Shown: positions 33,543 through 42,432, counted from the stretch's first letter. The stretch is 64,000 nt of DNA from Gammaproteobacteria bacterium (GCA_018820925.1 JAHJNJ010000038.1:53482-117481); one strand, 5' to 3'. Numbers and translations: made by a program. The notes: a model not told the origin generated them from the sequence alone.

Positions 33543-34360
33543 TGGAGCGCACACTGCTGCTGGTCGACGACGAGGAAAACATCACCTCCGCACTGGTGCG
33601 GCTGTTGCGCCGCGACGGCTATCGCATCCTGAGCGCCAACAGCGGGGAAGCCGGGCTGGCGTTGCTGGCGCAAAATGAAGTCGGCGTCATCATTTCCGAT
33701 CAGCGTATGCCGGAAATGAGCGGGGTGGAATTCCTGAGCAAGGTGCGCGAAAACTATCCGGATACCATACGCATCGTCCTGAGCGGTTACACCGAGCTCA
33801 ATTCGGTAACCGATGCCATCAACCGCGGCGCGGTCTACAAATTCCTCACCAAACCATGGGAGGATGAGCTGCTGCGGGCCAATGTGGAAGAGGCATTCCA
33901 ACGTTACGAAATGAGGATGGAGAATGCGCGGCTGGCGCGGGAACTCGAGGATGCAAATGACGAGTTGCAGCAAATAAACCGCGAGCTTGAGCAGCGTGTG
34001 GAGGAGAAGACAGACGAAGTGATGCGCAACCTGAACATTCTCCAGGTATCGCAGGAGGTGCTGGAACATTTGCCGGTGGCGGTTATCGGTATCGGCGATG
34101 ACGGCGTGATTGCCATCGCCAACCGCAATGCCCATCGTCTGCTTACGGGAGACGGAACCAGGCCTTTGCTGGGCGAGATGGCTTCGGATGTTATCCCGGC
34201 CGAATTATTGAATTGCATTTCCGACCAAAATATCCCCCGACCCGAATGCAAGCACAAGTGCATACTGGGCGATGGAAAACCGGCCAATTGCTGGTGCAGT
34301 CCCATGGGGGAAATTTCATCATCAAAAGGTGTCGTGCTCGTGATTGATGCCGACAGGTAA
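33542..34360 (+). CDS. response regulator with coiled coil and cysteine-rich PAS-like domain
   Basis: 272 aa. Receiver (1-120) with D53 and K104, very similar to that of the preceding protein (both start MERTLLLVDDEE). A coiled coil (about 120-168, ARELEDANDELQQINRELEQRVEEK) leads to a PAS-like domain (169-270, LEHLPVAVIGIGDDGVIAIANRNAHRLL). The PAS part contains five cysteines: C225, C236, C240, C250 and C252. They could bind a metal or iron-sulfur cluster, which is inference. There is no enzymatic output, so it may relay signals through partner binding. Confidence 0.85.
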   Translation: MERTLLLVDDEENITSALVRLLRRDGYRILSANSGEAGLALLAQNEVGVIISDQRMPEMSGVEFLSKVRENYPDTIRIVLSGYTELNSVTDAINRGAVYKFLTKPWEDELLRANVEEAFQRYEMRMENARLARELEDANDELQQINRELEQRVEEKTDEVMRNLNILQVSQEVLEHLPVAVIGIGDDGVIAIANRNAHRLLTGDGTRPLLGEMASDVIPAELLNCISDQNIPRPECKHKCILGDGKPANCWCSPMGEISSSKGVVLVIDADR

Positions 34361-34386
34361 GGCGGATTCTCCTTGTTAAGGAATAT

Positions 34387-35223
34387 ATGCCAACCACAAT
34401 AGACAAAAAAACGATCCTGGACAGACTGCACCAGCTTCCCGCCATGCCGCAGGTGGTGCAGGAAGTGATGGGCAGTTTCAAGGATCCCAATGTCGGCAGC
34501 GCCATTCTCGCGCACAAGATCGAGCTTGATCAGGGCTTGAGTTCCAGGGTATTGCGGGTCGCGAATTCCTCGTTTTACGGCCTCGCACGCAATGTCGGCT
34601 CGATACAGGATGCGGTCACCGTGCTGGGGTTTGACACCGTCCGCTCGCTGGTAGTGTCGGCAGGATTCATGCATGCCTTCTTCGAAGCCGGCTCGGATGA
34701 TTTGTTTGACCGCCATGCCTACTGGATGCGCAATTTCCGCGTGGCGACGTACACGGAAGCACTCGCGCAATGTCTGGGCGGGATGCGGCAACTGTCGTTT
34801 ACCTCCGGCCTGTTTCACGATGTTGGTCAACTGGTGATGAGCATCTGTGCCACGGAAAAATTTGCCGAGATACTGAAACGGCAGAAAGCGACCGGATCGA
34901 GTCTGGTCGAGATCGAAAGAGAAATGCTGGGCTTCGACCATGCCGCAATCGGGGCGGAAATGGCCAGACGCTGGAACTTCCCGCCCAAGATCGAACATGC
35001 CATTCATTACTGGCGCACGCCGGAGAGCGTGTCGTTCGAGCCGATTACCGGGATGGTGCACGTGGCCGTGCGGATCGAGAACGGCCTGACCGGCGATGAC
35101 CTGATAAACCACCTGCCCAAAACACTGTGTGACCGTTTGCAACTCAGCTGGGAACGCATCGAACCCTGCATGCCGCAGCGCGATGAGCTGGATGCGGCGG
35201 CCAACCTGATGTTGTCCGCGTAG
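34387..35223 (+). CDS. HDOD-domain signalling protein
   Basis: 278 aa almost entirely HDOD: LHQLPAMPQVVQEVMGSF at the start, then ILAHKIELDQGLSSRVLRVANSSFYGLARNVGSIQDAVTVLGFDTVRSLVV, which is the family core. HDOD domains resemble HD phosphohydrolases but usually lack the metal-binding residues, and they act as non-catalytic signalling modules next to cyclic-di-GMP proteins. AAGGAATAT precedes the ATG. It lies 26 bp after the REC-PAS gene and 35 bp before the REC-HD gene, in the same orientation. Confidence 0.88.
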   Translation: MPTTIDKKTILDRLHQLPAMPQVVQEVMGSFKDPNVGSAILAHKIELDQGLSSRVLRVANSSFYGLARNVGSIQDAVTVLGFDTVRSLVVSAGFMHAFFEAGSDDLFDRHAYWMRNFRVATYTEALAQCLGGMRQLSFTSGLFHDVGQLVMSICATEKFAEILKRQKATGSSLVEIEREMLGFDHAAIGAEMARRWNFPPKIEHAIHYWRTPESVSFEPITGMVHVAVRIENGLTGDDLINHLPKTLCDRLQLSWERIEPCMPQRDELDAAANLMLSA

Positions 35224-35258
35224 GACACATGCACTAATTGAATTCGGTGGAGATGCAC

Positions 35259-36590
35259 ATGAGTGAAAAGCAGGAAATTCCGGCATCGCAGTCTGAGCCA
35301 GAGCCAAGTGCGGCGCTGCTGTTCGTGGATGACGAGGTGAACGTCCTGTCATCCCTGAAGCGTTTGTTTCGCCCGTTCGGTTACCGCATATTCACCGCGG
35401 AGGGCGGAAAACAAGCGCTGGAAATCATGGCGCACGAGTCCATTGACCTGGTGATTTCCGACATGCGCATGCCGGAAATGAACGGCGCGGAATTCCTGCA
35501 GAAAGTCAACGAAATGTGGCCGGAAACGGTACGCATCCTGCTGACCGGCCATTCCGAGATCGGCGCAACCATCGATGCCATCAACAAGGGGCATATCTAC
35601 CGCTACCTATCCAAACCCTGGGAAGACAACGACATTGTCCTCGCCATCAAGCAGGCTTTGCGCCAGAAGCAGTTGGAAAAAGCCAATCAGGGGCTGGAAG
35701 AATTAACGCGCAAACAGAACGAAGAACTCAAGGATCTGAACGCCAACCTCGAACAGAAAGTCAAGGCGCGCACCGAGGAGGTGCGCCAGACCATGGGTTT
35801 CCTGGAGGTTGCACACGAGAAACTCAAGAAAGGTTTTATCACTTCAATCCGGGTGTTTTCCAACCTGATCGAAATGCGCGAAGGCGTCATGGCCGGACAC
35901 TCGCACCGGGTGGCCGAACTGTCCAGGGCGATCGCGCAACAAATGGCGATGCCGGAGACCGAAGTGCAGGATATATTTCTCGCCGCGCTGTTGCACGACG
36001 TCGGCAAGATCGGGCTGCCGGATTATCTGCTGGAGAAGCCGCTTGCAAACCTGACCGGCGAAGAACGGCTCGAGGTGATGAAACACCCGGTCAAAGGACA
36101 GACTGCGTTGATGGCGCTGGAACAATTGCAGGGCGCGGCGAAACTGATTCGCAGCCACCATGAACATTTCGACGGCCTGGGTTTTCCGGATAAATTGCAC
36201 GGATTCGAGATTCCGCTTGGCGCGAGAATCATCGCGCTGGCAAACGAATACGACGCGGCACAGATTGGCACGCTGTTGAACAAACGCCTGAAGCAATCCG
36301 ATGCGGTGCTCTATATCCAGGAAGGAAGAGGGCGGCGCTATGATCCGGCAGTGGTGGATGCGTTCATGAAAGTGATGGGCGCGAGCAGCACGGTTCAGGC
36401 AATTCAGGAAATGGCGGTCAATTTGGGACAGGCCAAGTCGGGCATGGTGCTGTCCCGCGACTTGATCAGCAGCCACGGTGAATTGCTGCTGTCGAAAGAT
36501 CACCGCCTGGATGCGTCCCTGATTGGACAGATCAGGAGCTTCGATCAGCTCGGGGATAAACTGATTATTTACGTATATGACAAGAAGTAG
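35259..36590 (+). CDS. response regulator with variant HD-GYP domain
   Basis: 443 aa from ATG 35259, which has GGTGGAG six bases upstream; an in-frame TTG at 35238 is less likely. The receiver (15-135) has D68 and a K119 in RYLSKPW. A coiled coil (about 135-180) precedes the HD domain with H246-D247 (LLHDVGKIGLPD) and HHE at 300-302. The GYP triplet reads GFP (308-310, FDGLGFPD), so phosphodiesterase activity is possible but not assured. About 80 extra C-terminal residues follow the HD core. Last of the four regulator genes before the sensor genes. Confidence 0.88.
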   Translation: MSEKQEIPASQSEPEPSAALLFVDDEVNVLSSLKRLFRPFGYRIFTAEGGKQALEIMAHESIDLVISDMRMPEMNGAEFLQKVNEMWPETVRILLTGHSEIGATIDAINKGHIYRYLSKPWEDNDIVLAIKQALRQKQLEKANQGLEELTRKQNEELKDLNANLEQKVKARTEEVRQTMGFLEVAHEKLKKGFITSIRVFSNLIEMREGVMAGHSHRVAELSRAIAQQMAMPETEVQDIFLAALLHDVGKIGLPDYLLEKPLANLTGEERLEVMKHPVKGQTALMALEQLQGAAKLIRSHHEHFDGLGFPDKLHGFEIPLGARIIALANEYDAAQIGTLLNKRLKQSDAVLYIQEGRGRRYDPAVVDAFMKVMGASSTVQAIQEMAVNLGQAKSGMVLSRDLISSHGELLLSKDHRLDASLIGQIRSFDQLGDKLIIYVYDKK

Positions 36591-36660
36591 TACTTGGCGC
36601 AGCGATTGATAGGCTTTACGACAAAGCATTTTCCGTGAAAAAACCCAGGGGCCGTACATT

Positions 36661-37797
36661 ATGAAACTTGAACAGCAATACTGGACAGGCAGTGAAGGCT
36701 GGCAACAGGAATCTGCGGGGATATTGGATGGCGACGCATCTTTGGTGCTGGTTTTCGGTGCGACCCCATTGGTGGGTGATGCAGGCAGGATGGATGAGGT
36801 GCGTGCACGCTATCCCGGCGCCCACCTGATCGGTTGTTCCACGTCGGGCGAGATTTGTGGTATCCGCGTACGCGACGATTCTCTTGTTGTGACGGCAGTG
36901 CGGTTTGAGCATACCGGACTCAAACTGGTGCATGAAGTCGTCGGCGAGGGAGGTGACAGTCTGGAGGCAGGAAAGCGCTTGGCGCAGGCACTTCCGCAGC
37001 AACAGTTGGTGCATGTCTTTGTTCTTTCCGACGGACTGAAAGTAAACGGTAGCGAGTTGGCCCGTGGCTTGCGCGAACATCTGCCGGAAGGAGTGGCCGT
37101 CACCGGCGGGCTGGCGGGGGATGGCACCGCCTTTCAACAAACACTGGTGAGCGCGGATGGCGCAGCCTGCGAAGGCGTGATCGCCGCACTGGGTTTCTAT
37201 GGTGAGCGCCTCAAAGTTGGCTACGGTTCTCTTGGCGGATGGGATTCATTCGGCGCGGAACGTCTGATCACACGCTCCAAAGGCAATGTTCTGTATGAAC
37301 TGGATGGACATTCAGCGCTCGAGCTCTACAAAAAATACCTTGGTGAAAATAACGCCGGACCGGCCGAAGCGTTGCTGTTTCCGCTGTCATTGCGTTCGGG
37401 TGAGGAAGGTTTTGGACTGGTGCGTACCGTGATGTCGATCAATGAAGAAGATCAAAGTATGACTTTTGCCGGTGACATGCCGGAAGGGGGTTATGCGCGG
37501 CTGATGAAGGCAAATTTCGACCGCCTCATCGATGGCGCCGAAGGTGCAGCGCAAGCAAGCCACGAAATGCTTGGCTCGGACGAGCCGGAGCTGGCATTGC
37601 TCATCAGTTGTGTCGGACGCAAACTGGTGTTGAAGCAGCGCATTGAGGAGGAAGTCGAGGGGGTGCGCAATGTGTTGGGAAAAAACACGGTGCTGGCAGG
37701 TTTTTACTCCTATGGCGAAATATGTCCTTACGGTGCCATCACCGGGTGCGAACTGCACAACCAGACCATGACGATCACCACTTTTTCCGAGCGATGA
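36661..37797 (+). CDS. FIST-domain sensory protein
   Basis: 378 aa soluble protein with FIST N (about 25-215: VLVFGATPLVGDAGRMDEVRARYPGAHLIGCSTSGEI) and FIST C (about 225-365: ...AGFYSYGEICPYGAITGCELHNQTMTI). FIST domains are thought to bind small ligands such as amino acids; one family member takes part in nitric-oxide sensing. The partner histidine kinase starts 4 bp downstream, so a two-protein sensor is likely. No export signal is seen. The ribosome-binding site is weak (CAGGGGCC). Confidence 0.9.
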   Translation: MKLEQQYWTGSEGWQQESAGILDGDASLVLVFGATPLVGDAGRMDEVRARYPGAHLIGCSTSGEICGIRVRDDSLVVTAVRFEHTGLKLVHEVVGEGGDSLEAGKRLAQALPQQQLVHVFVLSDGLKVNGSELARGLREHLPEGVAVTGGLAGDGTAFQQTLVSADGAACEGVIAALGFYGERLKVGYGSLGGWDSFGAERLITRSKGNVLYELDGHSALELYKKYLGENNAGPAEALLFPLSLRSGEEGFGLVRTVMSINEEDQSMTFAGDMPEGGYARLMKANFDRLIDGAEGAAQASHEMLGSDEPELALLISCVGRKLVLKQRIEEEVEGVRNVLGKNTVLAGFYSYGEICPYGAITGCELHNQTMTITTFSER

Positions 37798-37800
37798 ATT

Positions 37801-38874
37801 GTGCATAAACTGCTCGAGCGCCAGATCAAGCGACACCTTGGAGACACGGCAACTGTACCGTCTGAACTGGCGAAGTTCATCGCAGCCGTAGACGATGCCT
37901 ATGCCAGTGCCGACGCCGACCGCCTGATGATCGAGCGCTCACTGGATTTGATGTCCAGGGAGTTGACCGAAGCCAATGCCGGTTTGCGCAGCGAATTGGC
38001 GGAGCGCCAGCGCACCGAACAGGCTTTGCTGAAAGAAAAGGATGAGCAGCGCAATCTGATCAGGAAACTGGAAGATATACACAGCCAGCTGTTGCAATCC
38101 GAAAAGATGGCGTCGATAGGCCAGTTGGCTGCCGGCATTGCGCACGAGATCAACAACCCGATAGGTTATGTGTATTCCAACCTGGGGACGCTGGAAAAAT
38201 ACGTGCAGGATGCTTTTCACATGATCGAGCTATATGAGCAGGCAGAAGCCGGGATCACCGACCAGGAAGTGTTAAGCGGGATTCAGGCGGCCAAAAAAAA
38301 ACTGGATTTTGCATTTCTTAAATCGGATCTGCGGGCGTTGATGGGCGAATCGAACGAAGGCATTGTCCGTGTCAAAGCAATCGTGCAGAACTTGAAGGAT
38401 TTTTCGCACGCGGGCACCACCGAAGAATGGCATTACGCCAACTTGCACCAGGGGTTGGACAGCACACTGCTCATTGTCAACAATGAAATCAAGTACAAGG
38501 CCGAAGTCGTCAGGGAGTATGGAGCAATTCCCAATGTGGAATGCCTGTTATCCCAGCTCAACCAGGTATTCATGAACCTGCTGGTGAATGCCGCGCACGC
38601 CATCCAGGAACGCGGCATTATTACTGTCCGTACCGGCTGCGAGGGCGAAGAAGTCTGGGTGGAAATCGCCGACACCGGACAGGGTATTCCGCCGGAAAAT
38701 TTGCAGAAAATATTCGATCCGTTTTTCACCACCAAACCGGTCGGCAAAGGGACGGGGCTCGGGCTGTCGGTGTCTTATGGAATAGTGCAGAAACACCACG
38801 GGCGAATGGAAGTGCAAAGTGAAGTCGGCAAGGGCAGCACGTTCAGGGTATGGCTGCCGGTGAAACAGCCGTAA
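37801..38874 (+). CDS. soluble histidine kinase paired with FIST protein
   Basis: 357 aa without membrane helices. An N-terminal helical region (1-95) precedes HisKA with H115 ([12 protein letters not shown]) and an HATPase domain with [27 protein letters not shown] and [20 protein letters not shown]. It begins with GTG, three bases after the FIST stop. The catalytic half is strikingly similar to that of the hemerythrin kinase at 39035, indicating recent duplication with exchange of input parts. Phospho-targets are probably the nearby receiver proteins, which carry no kinase of their own. Confidence 0.92.
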   Translation: MHKLLERQIKRHLGDTATVPSELAKFIAAVDDAYASADADRLMIERSLDLMSRELTEANAGLRSELAERQRTEQALLKEKDEQRNLIRKLEDIHSQLLQSEKMASIGQLAAGIAHEINNPIGYVYSNLGTLEKYVQDAFHMIELYEQAEAGITDQEVLSGIQAAKKKLDFAFLKSDLRALMGESNEGIVRVKAIVQNLKDFSHAGTTEEWHYANLHQGLDSTLLIVNNEIKYKAEVVREYGAIPNVECLLSQLNQVFMNLLVNAAHAIQERGIITVRTGCEGEEVWVEIADTGQGIPPENLQKIFDPFFTTKPVGKGTGLGLSVSYGIVQKHHGRMEVQSEVGKGSTFRVWLPVKQP

Positions 38875-39034
38875 AATAATTCAGGGAGGCAAAGCGAGGA
38901 ATCAGGCTTGAGATTATTGTCTTTCTTCAATTGCGGTCTTAATTTTGACATAAGAAAGCCGATATCAAAAAGATAGTGCTCAACAAGATGGGACAGGGTA
39001 TTGAAAGTGTTGCAGAAAGTGAAAGGTGAATACA

Positions 39035-40567
39035 ATGCAAACCGCAACTGAAGAAAAAATCGAGGCGTTTGTCTGGGATGCCAAATACAACACCGGTGTC
39101 GACGTGGTGGATCAACAGCACCAGAAGCTGGTGGAACTGGTCAACGGCCTGGGCGCCATCAGCGCACATCTCACCAGCACCGAAGCGCTGGGGCCCATCC
39201 TGACCGAACTGGCGAATTACACGGTGTATCACTTCAACACCGAGGAAGACCTGATGAAGCAGTACGAGGTCGATGCAGACCATCAGGACATTCATATCAA
39301 AGCGCATAAGCACTTCACCGACCAGGTCATGGTTGCCGCGAAAATCCTGATGGGCAGCACGGACGTGAACAGCCAGCTCGTGGCGCCGTTGCTGAAATAC
39401 CTGACCAACTGGCTGGTGCAGCATATTCTGGGTTCGGACGCGCGCATGGGAAAGGAAATCCTGGCGTTGCAGGCGGGCCAAAGCCACGAAGAAGCAGTCC
39501 GGACAGCGAATGCTTTCATGTCCCAGTCGGCCAATGTGCTGATGGAAGCCTTGAACGAAATGTACGGCAAGCTTGGCGACAAGACGCTGGAGGTTATCCA
39601 GAAAAACCAGGAACTGGAAGCGGAGCACGAAGCGTTGCGCATATTGAACGAGCAATTGGAACAGCGGGTCAAGGAACGAACCTCGGACCTGGAACAAGCC
39701 AATCAGCATTTGCAAACCAACAATGTTGAGTTGAAGCAACTGAACGAGAAGCTGGAATCCGCCCAGACCCAGTTGCTGCAATCCGAGAAAATGGCTTCCA
39801 TCGGTCAACTCGCCGCCGGCGTCGCCCATGAGATCAACAATCCCGTCGGGTTCGTGAATTCCAATCTGGGGACGCTGGGCAAATATATTACGAGCATGTT
39901 TAGCGTGATCGCCGCCTATGAAACAGCAGAAGCCAGGGTGGGCAGCAATACCTGTCCCGAAGTTTCCCAAGTCAAGAAAACCGCAGATTTCAATTACCTG
40001 AAGGAAGACATCCCCAGTTTGCTGAAAGAGTCGCAGGATGGTTTGGCTCGGGTCACGCGCATTGTTCAGGATCTCAAGGATTTCTCGCATGTGGACGAGA
40101 GCAACTGGCAGCACGCCAATCTGGAGCAAGGCATGGACAGCACGCTCAATGTTGTGGCGAACGAGATCAAATACAAAGCCGATGTGGTCAAGCAATATGC
40201 CGGGTTGCCGGACGTGGAATGCATGCCGTCCCAGCTCAACCAGGTTTTCATGAACATGCTGATGAATGCCGCCCAGGCGATTGATCAAAAGGGAACCATC
40301 ACTGTTCGTACCGGCAAGAGCGGGGATGAAGTGTGGGTGGAAGTGGAAGACACCGGCAAAGGCATTGCGCCCGAGAATCTCAATCGTATCTTCGACCCGT
40401 TCTACACCACCAAGCCAATCGGCAAGGGGACCGGCCTGGGCTTGTCGCTGTCGTACGGCATCGTCCAGAAACACCACGGGCGTTTCGAAGTGAAAAGCCA
40501 GGTGGGTAAGGGTTCCACTTTCCGGGTATGGCTGCCGCTACGGCAACAACAGGTGGAAACGGTTTGA
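39035..40567 (+). CDS. hemerythrin-domain histidine kinase
   Basis: 510 aa, no membrane helix. An N-terminal bacteriohemerythrin (10-140) shows all seven expected di-iron ligands: H29, H66, E70, H87, H91, H130 and D135. A coiled coil (about 190-250) leads to HisKA with H265 (GVAHEINNPVGF) and HATPase ([47 protein letters not shown]). The di-iron site probably binds oxygen or nitric oxide and sets kinase activity. The start at ATG 39035 is supported by AAGGTGA at 39023-39029. A strong terminator follows. Confidence 0.93.
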   Translation: MQTATEEKIEAFVWDAKYNTGVDVVDQQHQKLVELVNGLGAISAHLTSTEALGPILTELANYTVYHFNTEEDLMKQYEVDADHQDIHIKAHKHFTDQVMVAAKILMGSTDVNSQLVAPLLKYLTNWLVQHILGSDARMGKEILALQAGQSHEEAVRTANAFMSQSANVLMEALNEMYGKLGDKTLEVIQKNQELEAEHEALRILNEQLEQRVKERTSDLEQANQHLQTNNVELKQLNEKLESAQTQLLQSEKMASIGQLAAGVAHEINNPVGFVNSNLGTLGKYITSMFSVIAAYETAEARVGSNTCPEVSQVKKTADFNYLKEDIPSLLKESQDGLARVTRIVQDLKDFSHVDESNWQHANLEQGMDSTLNVVANEIKYKADVVKQYAGLPDVECMPSQLNQVFMNMLMNAAQAIDQKGTITVRTGKSGDEVWVEVEDTGKGIAPENLNRIFDPFYTTKPIGKGTGLGLSLSYGIVQKHHGRFEVKSQVGKGSTFRVWLPLRQQQVETV

Positions 40568-40583
40568 ATCACTTCGGGTAAAT

Positions 40584-40614
40584 CCCCCGTAGCTTGCTGC
40601 GGGGGGCTTTATTT
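40584..40614 (+). terminator. rho-independent terminator of signalling island
   Basis: A nine-pair stem from CCCCCG...(40584) to ...CGGGGG (40605), with one G-U pair and a four-base loop, is followed by GCTTTATTT. It lies 17 bp after the hemerythrin kinase stop. Confidence 0.85.
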
Positions 40615-40742
40615 GAGGCGGCTGAACGCCATGAACAGTCATATCCCTACCGGTGGTATTGTCTTGAACTGCAATTTCAGCGAGACGGTGATAGTGATGT
40701 TGGTGTAAAGTTTGCGCAGTGCAAAAATAAGAAGAGGTTGAA

Positions 40743-41261
40743 ATGAATAAACCCGTCATCAACATAGCCGATGTTGAATTGAAACCGCGCCCCTCCGGCT
40801 TTGCCCCCACAGGTGGATCTCCAGAACGTTACGAATCGCGCATGGGCGCGATCGGCAATATGCTGGATTCGAGAAGGCTGGGTTACAACATCACCGCAGT
40901 CCCACCCGGCAAGCGCGCATTTCCGCCGCACAATCACCAGATCAATGAGGAGATGTTTTTCGTGCTGGAAGGCACTGGCGAGGTACGCATTGGCGAGACG
41001 GTCTATCCGATCCGTCCGGGAGATATTGTTGCATGTCTGGCGGGTGGTAAAGAAATGGCACATGTCGTGACCAACACCGGAAACACCGAATTAAAATATC
41101 TTGCGATCAGTACGAGAATTTCGCCTGAAACTTGCGAATACCCGGAAACCGGGAAATATACTGTCTTTTCGGAAAAGCCGGTCGCACCAGGCACAAAGCC
41201 TGACAATCCCGGCGATGCCGGTCGAGAAGGCGCGGACGTCAATTTCTGGGAAGGCGAATAA
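40743..41261 (+). CDS. cupin-domain protein
   Basis: 172 aa. Single conserved beta-barrel cupin with motif 1 PPHNHQINEEMFFVLEG (metal ligands His, His, Glu) and motif 2 around VACLAGGKEMAHVVTNTG, whose ligand position has HVV. GAAGAGG precedes the ATG. Such stand-alone cupins range from isomerases to sugar-binding regulators; nothing here narrows it. It heads a run of small co-directional genes up to 43387. Confidence 0.8.
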   Translation: MNKPVINIADVELKPRPSGFAPTGGSPERYESRMGAIGNMLDSRRLGYNITAVPPGKRAFPPHNHQINEEMFFVLEGTGEVRIGETVYPIRPGDIVACLAGGKEMAHVVTNTGNTELKYLAISTRISPETCEYPETGKYTVFSEKPVAPGTKPDNPGDAGREGADVNFWEGE

Positions 41262-41376
41262 CGCCGCTCACATTAATGCTGATCGAAGGCGCAACACTCC
41301 TGCCAATACGTTGTCAGTAGCAGGCGCATAGCATTCTCCTGCCGGATGTCCCGGCGCGACAAACAAGGAGAAGAAC

Positions 41377-41679
41377 ATGTCCGACACGATTGAACTGGTG
41401 CGCTTCCGCCTCAAACAAGACAAGACCGCTGCCGACTGGCTCAAGGCCAACGAGAAGATCAACGACTGGATCAAGGTACAACCCGGCTTTCGCTTCCGCA
41501 GCCTGTCCGAGACCGACGACGGCGAGTGGATAGACATGGTGTACTGGGAGAACCTGGAAGCAGCCAGAGCGGCCGGGGCGAAGTTCGGCGACGAGGTGGC
41601 GCCGACCTGCGAACCGCTGATCGAGATTGGCAGCGTCGTGGTCAGCCACAGCAAAGCGCATGTGATGCAGCGCGGTTGA
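41377..41679 (+). CDS. small dimeric alpha/beta-barrel (ABM-like) protein
   Basis: 100 aa with the pattern VRFRLKQDKTAADWLKANEKINDWIKVQPGFRFRSLSETDDGEWIDMVYWENLEAARAA, typical of antibiotic-biosynthesis-monooxygenase-like or related dimeric barrels. GGAGAAG precedes the ATG. The next gene, 11 bp downstream, is another ferredoxin-like-fold protein (EthD type). Substrate unknown; these folds host monooxygenases and isomerases. Confidence 0.7.
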   Translation: MSDTIELVRFRLKQDKTAADWLKANEKINDWIKVQPGFRFRSLSETDDGEWIDMVYWENLEAARAAGAKFGDEVAPTCEPLIEIGSVVVSHSKAHVMQRG

Positions 41680-41690
41680 GGAGGCAAGCG

Positions 41691-42008
41691 ATGATCAAGA
41701 TCAGCATCCTCTACCCCAACAGTGGCCGCTTCGACATGGACTATTACCTCAACAAGCACATGCCGCGCTCCATCGATCTGCTGGGCAAAGGCAAAGGCTA
41801 TCGCGGCGTGTCGGTGGAGCGCGGACTGGGCGGCGCGACGCCCGGTTCGCCGCCGGCCCATGTTGCCATGTGCCACTACCTGTTCGATACTGCCGAGGAC
41901 TTCATGGCGGCGTTTCTGCCGTATGCGGCTGAGTTGCAGGGCGACATGCCGAACTACACCGACATCGCGCCGATCATTCAGGTCAGCGAGGTGGCGATCA
42001 GCCGCTAA
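41691..42008 (+). CDS. EthD-family protein
   Basis: 105 aa: MIKISILYPNSGRFDMDYYLNKHMPRSIDLL...GDMPNYTDIAPIIQVSEV. The Y-LNKHMP segment and the closing PNYTDIAP are EthD features. EthD was first described beside an ether-degrading cytochrome P450, but its role is unclear and most members are uncharacterised. The start at ATG 41691 has GAGGAGG about 10 nt upstream; an in-frame extension from 41526 overlaps the previous gene and is rejected. Confidence 0.8.
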   Translation: MIKISILYPNSGRFDMDYYLNKHMPRSIDLLGKGKGYRGVSVERGLGGATPGSPPAHVAMCHYLFDTAEDFMAAFLPYAAELQGDMPNYTDIAPIIQVSEVAISR

Positions 42009-42066
42009 GGGATAATGCCCGCATCTGGCGGGCAAATAGCCCTGAACCACATAACCGGAGTTGAAC

Positions 42067-42429
42067 ATGAGCATCGATCGCGTCACCAAACTGCTTGAAG
42101 ATATCCGCCTGTTGAGTGAAGACCGTTTCAAACTAGTCCAGTCACTAAGAAAACTGATCCTCGGTCTGGAGGGCATCAGCGAAGAGGTCAAATACGGCGG
42201 GATACTGTTCGCCGAGGGCAAGCCGTTCTGCGGCATCTTCTCGTATGCCAACCATGTCTCGCTGGAGTTCGGGGCGGGGGCAGCGTTGCCGGACAAGCAC
42301 AAGGTGCTTGAGGGGGAAGGCAAGCTGCGCCGTCATATCAAGCTCACCGCGATCCGGGATATCGAGAGCAAGCATGTGCGCGAATATCTTGTCCTTGCGC
42401 AGAAGGCGACAAAAAAGCCCAAGCCGTAA
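42067..42429 (+). CDS. DUF1801 domain protein
   Basis: 120 aa; the segment LVQSLRKLILGLEGISEEVKYGGILFAEGKPFCGIFSYANHVSLEFGAGAAL matches the DUF1801/YdhG fold. The tail after residue 100 is lysine-rich. The start at ATG 42067 follows CCGGAG; an upstream in-frame TTG is not needed. No enzymatic role is established for the family. Lies 3 bp before the WYL regulator, probably co-transcribed. Confidence 0.75.
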   Translation: MSIDRVTKLLEDIRLLSEDRFKLVQSLRKLILGLEGISEEVKYGGILFAEGKPFCGIFSYANHVSLEFGAGAALPDKHKVLEGEGKLRRHIKLTAIRDIESKHVREYLVLAQKATKKPKP

Positions 42430-42432
42430 TCC

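Noticed and set aside
38945..38977. Perfect TTGACA (38945-38950) before the hemerythrin kinase
   Set aside because: No acceptable -10 hexamer lies 16-19 bp downstream, so I did not call a promoter there.
38939..40477. Long - strand frame opposite the hemerythrin kinase
   Set aside because: Composition (many His, Phe, Gln) is typical of an antisense shadow; the + strand frame has complete hemerythrin and kinase domains.
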